Shown here piece after piece: positions 11,730-21,136 of a DNA stretch of 64,000 nt (the first letter of the stretch is position 1; every line of letters starts with the position of its first letter). Origin of the DNA: Hordeum vulgare subsp. vulgare (taxonomy: Eukaryota > Streptophyta > Magnoliopsida > Poales > Poaceae); the NCBI RefSeq assembly GCF_904849725.1, contig NC_058522.1, positions 439,485,529 to 439,549,528 on the forward strand. Reading direction: 5' to 3'. The notes under the pieces are model-generated. The model worked only from the letters and a program-made list of their open reading frames with translations. It was not told where the DNA came from and did no database searches. A program made the translations under genes and the position numbers.

Positions 11730-12248
11730 CTACACGTTGATGAAAGGCGCGCCGGTGATGATCTCGGTGGCGGCCAGCGCGACGAGTCCGAGCATGGCGA
11801 AGCGGCCGTTCCAGAGTTCCGCGTTGGCGTTCATGATGGCGCCGGCTCTGCCCTCGGCGCTCTCGCCCTGGAGCAGCGGCACCAGCGACGCCATGGACAG
11901 CACCGCCACGGTGTAGGCGAACCACGCCTGCCCGGTGCCGCTGCCGAGCTGCGAGAGGAGCCCGTCGCCGCGCCCTGCCTCCACCGCAAGCGCCGTCACG
12001 AAGCCCACCATGGCTAGCCGCCCGTTGATGCGCTCCGGCGCAGGGCCGCTGAACGCCATCGCGTCCCAGATCGAGGTGCTCGCCTTGGGTTTGTTTGGCG
12101 GTGGTGCGCTCGGGCCCTCGGTCTGTGCCCTGACGACGAGGGCGCGTCGGCCCAGCGCTGGCAGAGACCGGGCGCCGAAGCTGCTGGCCGAGCTGCGCGG
12201 CACGACGGCCGCACCGGCGAAGGAGCTCATGGACATCATGGTCGCCAT
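11730..12248 (-). CDS. ELIP: Early light-inducible protein, chloroplastic (copy A)
   Basis: A complete 172-residue chlorophyll a/b-binding-family protein with no visible intron. ELIPs sit in the thylakoid membrane and are thought to bind free chlorophyll and protect photosystems under high light, greening, cold or drying. Residues 1 to about 40 (Ser/Ala/Arg-rich, ending ALVVRA) are a typical chloroplast transit peptide. Helix I (about 72-92) carries ERINGRLAM, with the Glu, Asn and Arg that ligate chlorophyll and pair between helices. Helix II is about 109-126. Helix III (about 144-166) carries [11 protein letters not shown]. Length and C-terminal FINV fit the small barley-type ELIPs. AATAAA directly follows the stop on the coding strand. 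The product is identical to that of the copy at 18105-18623. Confidence 0.93.
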   Translation of the reverse strand: MATMMSMSSFAGAAVVPRSSASSFGARSLPALGRRALVVRAQTEGPSAPPPNKPKASTSIWDAMAFSGPAPERINGRLAMVGFVTALAVEAGRGDGLLSQLGSGTGQAWFAYTVAVLSMASLVPLLQGESAEGRAGAIMNANAELWNGRFAMLGLVALAATEIITGAPFINV

Positions 12249-12400
12249 TGATCAGCTGCGGACGGAAGGTGCACGTACGAGAGGACAGAAACAAGCCACA
12301 GATGCTGCAACCGGCAAAGATGATTGCTAGTACACTGCTGCTTGTTGTTGTCTCGTTCCTGATGTGTTTGCTGATGTATTATTTCGAGAGAGTGGACACA

Positions 12401-12538
12401 AATTTATAGGCCGTGCTCCGCGAGGGCCAACCCGTGACGAGCTGCGCGCGGTGGCCGCGGCGATGCCCACGTCGCGAGCTGCTCCCGGCCGTGAATTAGC
12501 CTCTACGTGGAGCAAGGCAGCGACTAGGCGGACGTGGA
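12401..12538 (-). promoter_or_regulatory. ELIP promoter elements (copy A): TATA box and ACGT cores
   Basis: On the minus strand TATAAATT lies at 12408-12401, about 155 bp upstream of the ATG, leaving room for a 5' leader of roughly 120 nt. Further upstream, ACGT-core motifs appear as CCACGTAG (12503-12510) and CCACGTCC (12531-12538); such motifs are bound by bZIP factors in light- and ABA-responsive promoters. The assignment is by motif and position only. Confidence 0.5.
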
Positions 12539-12875
12539 GGCCACCGTGCGGACTGCGGAGGGCTCCATGAAAAGCCAAACAGCAGAAAAGTTGCGAAGGG
12601 GGACTCCAGAATAGACAACAAACTTATCATTTTTTTTGAAATGCATGAACATTTTTCTAATGTCACAGACATTTTGTAGTGCTTACCATTTCTCTTTAAG
12701 GTACACTAACAAAAAATAAACATTTCCCTAAACATGGGGCGGATGGAGGAGCTCGGGCACGCCCGCCTGACCCGTACTGGTCCGTATCTATCCCATATAT
12801 ATTCGTTCAAGCTCGTCGGACCAAACCCTGGCCACTTTACTCCACTCCCATCCGCCACCCAAGCTCACATCCGAC

Positions 12876-13568
12876 ATGGCTGGCAGCGGATCTGAGTCCT
12901 TCACCTCCAGATCCATCGATCACGAGCTCGTCTCACGCGGCCCCGAGGAGGAGATGGTCATCCGGCTTGCGCTCCACCGCTCCCGGAGCGGCCGCACAAC
13001 GGCAGCGCTCAGACTTACAACGTCGGGAATACATTGCTTCCGCACAACCGGTGCTTGGATCCGGCGTTGCTGCCTCACAGGAGGCGGTGCGGTCTGTCTG
13101 GCATCCGAACGCCGTGGCGAAAGCGCAAACCATACGTTGGCGCGCCGAGCACGAAGCATGGCCGACCTCAGACCATGTCATGGCGTGGCGTGCCTGCCGG
13201 GCGTGGCAGCGATCACGGGATGTGGCGAAGGCCCTCGCGGCGGTAGATGTTGGAGAGGTGGAATCACACTCTTCGGCTCCCCGTGAGCCGGCTAGTGTCC
13301 CATGTCGTACCCTCGACGCAATCGCGTCGTGATGGACGTCGGCTCCTCCCAAGAAGGATCCGTTATCGACCTCACGTCGAGTGGCACCGTCCGGGTTATA
13401 GGCTCCGACGAGGAAGAGTGGGGCATTGGAGACGGCGGGAGCTCGACTTCCGTGAACCGGCTAGTGTCCCATGTCCTACTCTACCTCGTCGGCGACCGGA
13501 TCGATACTATGAAGGGCACTGCCAGCCGCCGGACATGGACACAGCGGAGCCAGATGAGCTCCTCTTAG
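12876..13568 (+). pseudogene. Broken gene of unknown function with UIM-like and SIM-like motifs (copy A)
   Basis: Three short open stretches in different frames seem to descend from one ORF. The first (from the ATG at 12876) contains EEEMVIRLALHRS at residues 24-36, matching the ubiquitin-interacting motif pattern (acidic run, hydrophobic, Ala, then Ser four residues on). The middle (about 12970-13280) is Arg/Ala-rich and helical, with LQRREYIASAQ. The third (from 13302) holds VIDLT at 13362-13376 followed by an acidic DEEE, which resembles a SUMO-interacting motif. Frameshifts separate the parts, so it is a pseudogene or a misread transposon gene. I recognise no family. Copy B is at 19251-19943. 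Confidence 0.35.
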
Positions 13569-13589
13569 TATTAGGTTTAAGTTGCATGT

Positions 13590-14761
13590 AATAGTATAAA
13601 TTTGAGATTTTTAATTTAACATATGCGGATGTAGAATGAAATATGTAAGACGTGATCGGTCAGTGTCCGCAGATGCGTCCGGACGCGTCCGTGGACGTTT
13701 GAGGGGCCGAATTTGAGGGTTCCATTTGTAAATGCTCTTATGCAACGTCGGGCTTTGTGGGCTAACAAGTTGGTGTAGTACATGGACAAAGCATGAATTC
13801 AATGTAGGATCCACCACGCCAACTTTGGAGGAAGCCCAAAGAAGCCCAAAAGCACTGTGAGTAATCAAACACACCCTAAAAAATTGACGATACACGTTGT
13901 TTTGCTATAAAAAGAACTACCCAGGTTGTTGCGGTATATTCTGCAATATATATTTAAGAAATATCCATTGTTCCTTAATTATATTATTAATGTATGTGTG
14001 TTGGAACGGGAAAGTTTTTTTGCATGTTCCTTAATTGGATCATCATTAATTATCTCAGCTAAGCAAAACCTTTAAAACATATTCAAACCTACTAAAACAG
14101 AATTTTTACATTACAAAATACGATCCATGATATTTTTATTGCACTAAATGTGAGCAAGGAGTTTCTTGTAACACAACTTCTTTTGTTGGTAAAAAAGAAG
14201 AATAAGTATGGATAGAAAAAAGAATATTTCGTTTCAACTAATTATAATATTTGAACTTAAAACCATTTGATTATATTTTTTATTCATTCAGTTCTACAGG
14301 GAACCACTAAGCGAACCACAAATCTCAGCATATTCATCATTTGAGATTAAGTTAAGAAAATTACTCTATCGGTACCGTTGAAAAAAGTGGTACATATGCA
14401 TCTCCACATATGCATCCTAAATTGATCTCTTTATTTTTAAAAGATCATAAATCCTAATAACTTTTAGAAATATCAAAATTATGAAACCAGGGAATGGTAT
14501 TTGCTGGCTTCCTGTATCATTTGGAGATGAATTAAAAGAAACTCAAATCCAACATCAAATCTTTTCAGAGCAGCGGTTCCCACATTGAATACACCATGTA
14601 AAAAACTTTCCTGGAAATCGACTACAAAAATAGCAAAGCAAGATAAACAAAAAATATTAAAGATACGTTGGTGTTTTCTTAATATCAGTAGCAGCAGCTC
14701 AAGATGCAAGATCAAAAGCAAAACTGAAGGAAGCAAGGTATAAAAGTTGGCGTGAAGCATG
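13590..14761. other. AT-rich intergenic stretch inside the duplication (copy A)
   Basis: No gene supported. A GC-rich patch near 13655-13705 (GCGTCCGGACGCGTCCGTGG) has self-complementary character. The rest is AT-rich with nothing recognised. Confidence 0.4.
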
Positions 14762-15887
14762 TGTGAGTTAATCATGGTGTTCCCTGTAGGATTAGGAAAG
14801 AAAGCCAAACCAAGTCCTAGTAGTATTAGGATTTCTAGTCCTAGTTTATTTCCATAGTCCCTTGTGGACGTGTATAAAAGGCACCCTAGGGGTGTTGCTT
14901 GTAACACCAGAAAAAAAAGAAAAGCAATACAAAGCAAAGGCTCGACACGGGCCTTTAGCCATCAAATCCATCGATCAGTTTTATTCGTGTCACTAGTTAC
15001 GCAAGTTCCGTCAAGTAGCCGGCCGAAGCAAGAATCGCATAGGCACGCCTGTACGGCTGCATACGCACGTTCAAAAGCCAACAATTGGTATTTGTTCCCT
15101 GCTCAGTCTACCTATCGTGCAAGTGATGAACTCGAGCTGCTCCATGATGATCTATGTGGCCCTATCACCCCGGCAACTCACGCGGGAAAGAAGTATTTCT
15201 TCCTTGTGGTAGACGACTACTCGAGATATATGTGGGTCATTCTCCTACGATCTAAAGATGAGGCGTTTGAAGCGTTCAAGAAGCTGAAGGCTGCAACGGA
15301 GATGGAACACAAGCTGAAGGTTCGCGCTCTACGGACAGATCGCGGCGGAGAGTTTACGTCGAATGAGTTCAACGACTAATGCGAGAAGATTGTCATAAAA
15401 AGGTTCCTCACGGCACCTTACACGCCACAGCAGAACGGGGTCGTTGAAAGGCGTAATCGAACCGTCGTTGACATGGCAAGGAGTTTACTCAAGAGCAAGA
15501 ATCTTCCGGGGATTTTTTGGGGAGAAGCTGTCTCGACGACGGTCTATCTTCTCAACCGGGCTCCAATGAAGGCAGTGATCGGCAAGACTCCGTATGAAGC
15601 AATTTACGGACGTAAGCCGAATGTGTCTCATCTACGGACGTTCGGGTGCGTGGCACATGTGAAGACGGCGGAGCCACATCTCTCAAAGCTTGCCGATCGT
15701 AGCACCAAGATGGTGTTCATCGGATACGAGAGGAGTTCTGGCACCAAGGCATACCGCTTCTACGATCCACAAACCAAGCGTCTACGGATTTCACGCGACG
15801 TCGTGTTCGAAGAAAACCAAGCGTGGAATTGGAGCGCTGCAGCCGACGATGCTCCAAACGATAACATATTCACGGTTGAATTTCCAA
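14762..15887 (+). mobile_element. Truncated copia element (5' LTR and integrase part), copy A
   Basis: A 5' LTR (14762-15083, TGTGAGTTAATCATGG to AGCCAACA) is followed by ATTGGTAT, the start of the usual initiator-Met tRNA primer site. It passes straight into integrase (GKKYFFLVVDDYSRYMWVIL), so gag and protease are already deleted. An in-frame TAA at 15377-15379 interrupts the core just before TAPYTPQQNGVVERRN. The element is cut at 15887 by the duplication junction; the complete version is at 21137-23739. Confidence 0.85.
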
Positions 15888-16594
15888 GGACAGGCACAAG
15901 GACAAAGTGATGCGTGTTGAATCCCTTGGGTTTAACCTCATGTCAGTCTCAATGCTTTGTGATCTTGGTATCGTTGTTATCTTTGGAAAATATAGATGTG
16001 TAGTCATCATGGAATTTGACAGATCCAAAGTCTTCGAAGGTGTCAGGAGAGGAGATTTGTACATTGTTGATTTTTCCACAGGTCCTCAACCAACCACATG
16101 CTTACTAGCAAAAACCTCAGAAGGCTGGCTATGGCATCGAAGACTTGGTCATGTAGGCATGAGGAATCTGCACACACTGGCGAAGATGAAGCATGCCATT
16201 GGCATCGAATCAGTCAAATTCCTCAAGGACCACCTCTGCGGTGCTTGTGAGTCTGAAAAAATGACCAGATCCAAACACCCCTCGAAGACCATGATGACTA
16301 CTACTCGTCCATTTGAATTGCTTCACATGGATCTATTTGGACCTACTCATTGTGCCACTCTAACAAATGCAACATCTTTATACGACTTTGTCATAGTTGA
16401 TGATTATTCTAGATATACTTGGGTGCATATCATTCTGTATAAAACCAAAGTGCATGAAGTCTTCAAACGATTTTCCTCAAGGGCCTCGACGAACTTCGGC
16501 GTCAAGATCAAACACATCAGGAGTGATAATGGGATAGAATTCAAAAACACTGGTCTTGATGATTATCTTGATGAACTTGGTATTACTTACGAAT
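15888..16594 (+). mobile_element. Filler: 707-bp SIRE-type copia fragment at the duplication junction
   Basis: This segment aligns without gaps to 34454-35160 in the SIRE-type element downstream, in the same orientation, with about 17-18 differences by eye. It encodes the end of the protease linker, the integrase zinc finger (HRRLGH...CGAC) and part of the integrase core (MDLFGP, IRSDNGIEF). It has neither LTR nor target duplication, so it did not arrive by transposition. The left junction shares TCCAA and the right junction shares TGT with the neighbouring sequence. Confidence 0.9.
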
Positions 16595-18033
16595 TGTGCT
16601 TCTCCCCGCGGGTTCCTGGTGGTGCCGACGTGGTCGCGGATGAAGCTGGTGGAGGAGATTCAGATAAGGGGAAACCCCTTGGTCGGCCCTGGTTGGCCAC
16701 GCAGCCGACGACGCTCAAGGGCGTTGTTGTTTTTCTTGGAGATGTCGGTATACGTCTGCTCCTCCACTTCCTACCTCACTGTCTCTCGGATGAAAACCCT
16801 AACTCTGGTGGGCGACGACGGCGTCCTTGACGCCGTGACCTTCCTGAAGGCGTCGTTTTGAGGGCTGAATGGTGGTGGGCACTATGTGGGTCCTTGACGG
16901 TTGCTCGTGTTGGGCACTGCTTTGGGGGAAACCCTAAGATCTGACCTTCCAGATCGTACAATGGCAGTACTGCGGTGCCGTTTCTCTCTTGCGAGCATCG
17001 TTTGTGGAGCAGTGCTGGATGACAGAGGCAGGAGATGGAGCGGCTTCATCTGGCCCGGAGATTTGGTGGAGCTGTCAAGCCATGCCTGGCCGACAGGTAC
17101 TACGCTGAGTCATGCCTGGTTGGTAGGTGCTACGCACGACATTTTTTTTAGAATCTTCGCGTCTGGGCGAATGAGCGCAGGGCAGTGGCGCTGTTTGCGC
17201 CGTGGTGGCGTCGACGGATGTTCGGATTGACAAAAATGATACGGATCTCTCTCCTGAAGATGAGTCAGTGGACCGATGATGATGTCGGCTTCTAATGTGT
17301 GCATGTGATGTGCGCTTTAGGTATGCTACACCGGTTGTTGGTCCCGATACATTATATGGATGAATTGGCGACAACATCGGTTTTACATATGAGGAGTGAG
17401 AGCACTCCACATTACCGACTCTGTATATAACAATGTTCGGGATATCGCTTCTCGTTAACTTATCGGCCGACCCAAGATGAAAGATAAATCGGTTTATCAG
17501 CCGATTTATCGATTTTATCGGTTGACTATTTATCGGCAAGGTTATCAAGAAACCTGAGGTTTTCGTATCATCGAGATCGATCAACATGGCAATTCCGTAA
17601 GCCATGTCATCCATATTCCACATAAGCGACCCGAGATGTGCCGAAACTAGCCATCTACACAAATAGAAGGCATCAACCATGTATCAGACTAGAATAACTC
17701 AAACAAAATAAAAAATCAAAAGCTAAATCGGTTGGGTCCCGCAGATTTATCGACGAATATCGGTGATATATCGATTGTGAGACCGATATATCAGTCAGAC
17801 CGGTAAATACCGAAGATATTCACTTATCTTATCGGTCGGACCCTGATAAGCGATAAATCGATCAATAAATCGGTATATCAACCGATATTTTGAACAGGGG
17901 TATGTGAAAATGGTGGCTTCAGATGGTTTGTTGTATATTTTTGTCAGACCTTTATAAAATAATTAATAAAAATGGTTGTATGCATCGATTGATGCAGAGG
18001 TCGGAATTGAACCTCCTTTTTTTCTAAAAAAAA
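16595..18033 (+). mobile_element. LINE-derived element, 5'-truncated by the duplication (copy B)
   Basis: Corresponds to 10303-11658. It lacks the 5' end and left target repeat because the duplication started inside it; the right target repeat TCTGACCATTT follows at 18034-18044. It keeps the 83-bp segment that copy A lost. Confidence 0.75.
17434..17896. mobile_element. Small inverted-repeat element rich in TATCGG words (copy B)
   Basis: Identical in structure to 11059-11521, with the same TGTTCGGGATATCG / CGATATTTTGAACA ends. Its presence in both copies shows it was inserted before the duplication. Confidence 0.5.
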
Positions 18034-18104
18034 TCTGACCATTTACATGTCCTACTAGCTAAGTACATGTTGTGTTATCCTGTCGACAGCAAAGCTATTT
18101 TATT

Positions 18105-18623
18105 CTACACGTTGATGAAAGGCGCGCCGGTGATGATCTCGGTGGCGGCCAGCGCGACGAGTCCGAGCATGGCGAAGCGGCCGTTCCAGAGTTCCGCGTT
18201 GGCGTTCATGATGGCGCCGGCTCTGCCCTCGGCGCTCTCGCCCTGGAGCAGCGGCACCAGCGACGCCATGGACAGCACCGCCACGGTGTAGGCGAACCAC
18301 GCCTGCCCGGTGCCGCTGCCGAGCTGCGAGAGGAGCCCGTCGCCGCGCCCTGCCTCCACCGCAAGCGCCGTCACGAAGCCCACCATGGCTAGCCGCCCGT
18401 TGATGCGCTCCGGCGCAGGGCCGCTGAACGCCATCGCGTCCCAGATCGAGGTGCTCGCCTTGGGTTTGTTTGGCGGTGGTGCGCTCGGGCCCTCGGTCTG
18501 TGCCCTGACGACGAGGGCGCGTCGGCCCAGCGCTGGCAGAGACCGGGCGCCGAAGCTGCTGGCCGAGCTGCGCGGCACGACGGCCGCACCGGCGAAGGAG
18601 CTCATGGACATCATGGTCGCCAT
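18105..18623 (-). CDS. ELIP: Early light-inducible protein, chloroplastic (copy B)
   Basis: Second ELIP gene, encoding a 172-residue protein identical to copy A. It has the same transit peptide, the same chlorophyll-binding ERINGRLAM and [11 protein letters not shown] helices and the same stop followed directly by AATAAA. I see no coding difference from copy A. It lies 6375 bp from copy A in the same orientation. With intact start, stop and promoter it should be functional. The uninterrupted frame may be normal for small grass ELIPs; I cannot tell whether the ancestor lost introns by retroposition. Confidence 0.93.
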   Translation of the reverse strand: MATMMSMSSFAGAAVVPRSSASSFGARSLPALGRRALVVRAQTEGPSAPPPNKPKASTSIWDAMAFSGPAPERINGRLAMVGFVTALAVEAGRGDGLLSQLGSGTGQAWFAYTVAVLSMASLVPLLQGESAEGRAGAIMNANAELWNGRFAMLGLVALAATEIITGAPFINV

Positions 18624-18775
18624 TGATCAGCTGCGGACGGAAGGTGCACGTACGAGAGGACAGAAACAAGCCACAGATGCTGCAACCGGCAAAGATGATT
18701 GCTAGTACACTGCTGCTTGTTGTTGTCTCGTTCCTGATGTGTTTGCTGATGTATTATTTCGAGAGAGTGGACACA

Positions 18776-18913
18776 AATTTATAGGCCGTGCTCCGCGAGG
18801 GCCAACCCGTGACGAGCTGCGCGCGGTGGCCGCGGCGATGCCCACGTCGCGAGCTGCTCCCGGCCGTGAATTAGCCTCTACGTGGAGCAAGGCAGCGACT
18901 AGGCGGACGTGGA
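18776..18913 (-). promoter_or_regulatory. ELIP promoter elements (copy B): TATA box and ACGT cores
   Basis: Same arrangement as upstream of copy A: TATAAATT at 18783-18776 and ACGT cores at 18878-18885 and 18906-18913 on the minus strand. The duplicated unit covers several kilobases upstream of the gene, so proximal control should be the same for both genes. Confidence 0.5.
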
Positions 18914-19250
18914 GGCCACCGTGCGGACTGCGGAGGGCTCCATGAAAAGCCAAACAGCAGAAAAGTTGCGAAGGGGGACTCCAGAATAGACAACAAACTT
19001 ATCATTTTTTTTGAAATGCATGAACATTTTTCTAATGTCACAGACATTTTGTAGTGCTTACCATTTCTCTTTAAGGTACACTAACAAAAAATAAACATTT
19101 CCCTAAACATGGGGCGGATGGAGGAGCTCGGGCACGCCCGCCTGACCCGTACTGGTCCGTATCTATCCCATATATATTCGTTCAAGCTCGTCGGACCAAA
19201 CCCTGGCCACTTTACTCCACTCCCATCCGCCACCCAAGCTCACATCCGAC

Positions 19251-19943
19251 ATGGCTGGCAGCGGATCTGAGTCCTTCACCTCCAGATCCATCGATCACGA
19301 GCTCGTCTCACGCGGCCCCGAGGAGGAGATGGTCATCCGGCTTGCGCTCCACCGCTCCCGGAGCGGCCGCACAACGGCAGCGCTCAGACTTACAACGTCG
19401 GGAATACATTGCTTCCGCACAACCGGTGCTTGGATCCGGCGTTGCTGCCTCACAGGAGGCGGTGCGGTCTGTCTGGCATCCGAACGCCGTGGCGAAAGCG
19501 CAAACCATACGTTGGCGCGCCGAGCACGAAGCATGGCCGACCTCAGACCATGTCATGGCGTGGCGTGCCTGCCGGGCGTGGCAGCGATCACGGGATGTGG
19601 CGAAGGCCCTCGCGGCGGTAGATGTTGGAGAGGTGGAATCACACTCTTCGGCTCCCCGTGAGCCGGCTAGTGTCCCATGTCGTACCCTCGACGCAATCGC
19701 GTCGTGATGGACGTCGGCTCCTCCCAAGAAGGATCCGTTATCGACCTCACGTCGAGTGGCACCGTCCGGGTTATAGGCTCCGACGAGGAAGAGTGGGGCA
19801 TTGGAGACGGCGGGAGCTCGACTTCCGTGAACCGGCTAGTGTCCCATGTCCTACTCTACCTCGTCGGCGACCGGATCGATACTATGAAGGGCACTGCCAG
19901 CCGCCGGACATGGACACAGCGGAGCCAGATGAGCTCCTCTTAG
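19251..19943 (+). pseudogene. Broken gene with UIM-like and SIM-like motifs (copy B)
   Basis: Same frames, breaks and motifs as 12876-13568, so the frameshifts predate the duplication. No function assigned. Confidence 0.35.
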
Positions 19944-19964
19944 TATTAGGTTTAAGTTGCATGT

Positions 19965-21136
19965 AATAGTATAAATTTGAGATTTTTAATTTAACATATG
20001 CGGATGTAGAATGAAATATGGAAGACGTGATCGGTCAGTGTCCGCAGATGCGTCCGGACGCGTCCGTGGACGTTTGAGGGGCCGAATTTGAGGGTTCCAT
20101 TTGTAAATGCTCTTATGCAACGTCGGGCTTTGTGGGCTAACAAGTTGGTGTAGTACATGGACAAAGCATGAATTCAATGTAGGATCCACCACGCCAACTT
20201 TGGAGGAAGCCCAAAGAAGCCCAAAAGCACTGTGAGTAATCAAACACACCCTAAAAAATTGACGATACACGTTGTTTTGCTATAAAAAGAACTACCCAGG
20301 TTGTTGCGGTATATTCTGCAATATATATTTAAGAAATATCCATTGTTCCTTAATTATATTATTAATGTATGTGTGTTGGAACGGGAAAGTTTTTTTGCAT
20401 GTTCCTTAATTGGATCATCATTAATTATCTCAGCTAAGCAAAACCTTTGAAACATATTCAAACCTACTAAAACAGAATTTTTACATTACAAAATACGATC
20501 CATGATATTTTTATTGCACTAAATGTGAGCAAGGAGTTTCTTGTAACACAACTTCTTTTGTTGGTAAAAAAGAAGAATAAGTATGCATAGAAAAAAGAAT
20601 ATTTCGTTTCAACTAATTATAATATTTGAACTTAAAACCATTTGATTATATTTTTTATTCATTCAGTTCTACAGGGAACCACTAAGCGAACCACAAATCT
20701 CAGCATATTCATCATTTGAGATTAAGTTAAGAAAATTACTCTATCGGTACCGTTGAAAAAAGTGGTACATATGCATCTCCACATATGCATCCTAAATTGA
20801 TCTCTTTATTTTTAAAAGATCATAAATCCTAATAACTTTTAGAAATATCAAAATTATGAAACCAGGGAATGGTATTTGCTGGCTTCCTGTATCATTTGGA
20901 GATGAATTAAAAGAAACTCAAATCCAACATCAAATCTTTTCAGAGCAGCGGTTCCCACATTGAATACACCATGTAAAAAACTTTCCTGGAAATCGACTAC
21001 AAAAATAGCAAAGCAAGATAAACAAAAAATATTAAAGATACGTTGGTGTTTTCTTAATATCAGTAGCAGCAGCTCAAGATGCAAGATCAAAAGCAAAACT
21101 GAAGGAAGCAAGGTATAAAAGTTGGCGTGAAGCATG
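19965..21136. other. AT-rich intergenic stretch inside the duplication (copy B)
   Basis: Counterpart of 13590-14761 with only a few base differences. No gene seen. Confidence 0.4.

Larger units (their letters stand above)
10303..15887. repeat. Segmental tandem duplication, copy A
   Basis: This 5.59-kb stretch is repeated at 16595-22262 in the same orientation. By eye about 6 single-base differences occur across the first ~4.9 kb and about 13 in the last ~0.65 kb. One 83-bp segment present in copy B (about 17190-17272) is missing here. The unit holds most of a LINE-derived element, a 463-bp inverted-repeat element, an ELIP gene, a broken gene and the 5' part of a copia element. The right end (TTTCCAA) is inside the copia integrase, where sequence switches to unrelated filler. 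Confidence 0.95.

Noticed and set aside
11725..12294. 189-residue minus-strand frame overlapping the ELIP gene (and its twin at 18100-18669)
   Set aside because: Arg/His-rich shadow frame of the GC-rich ELIP coding sequence; the 172-residue frame has the family motifs.
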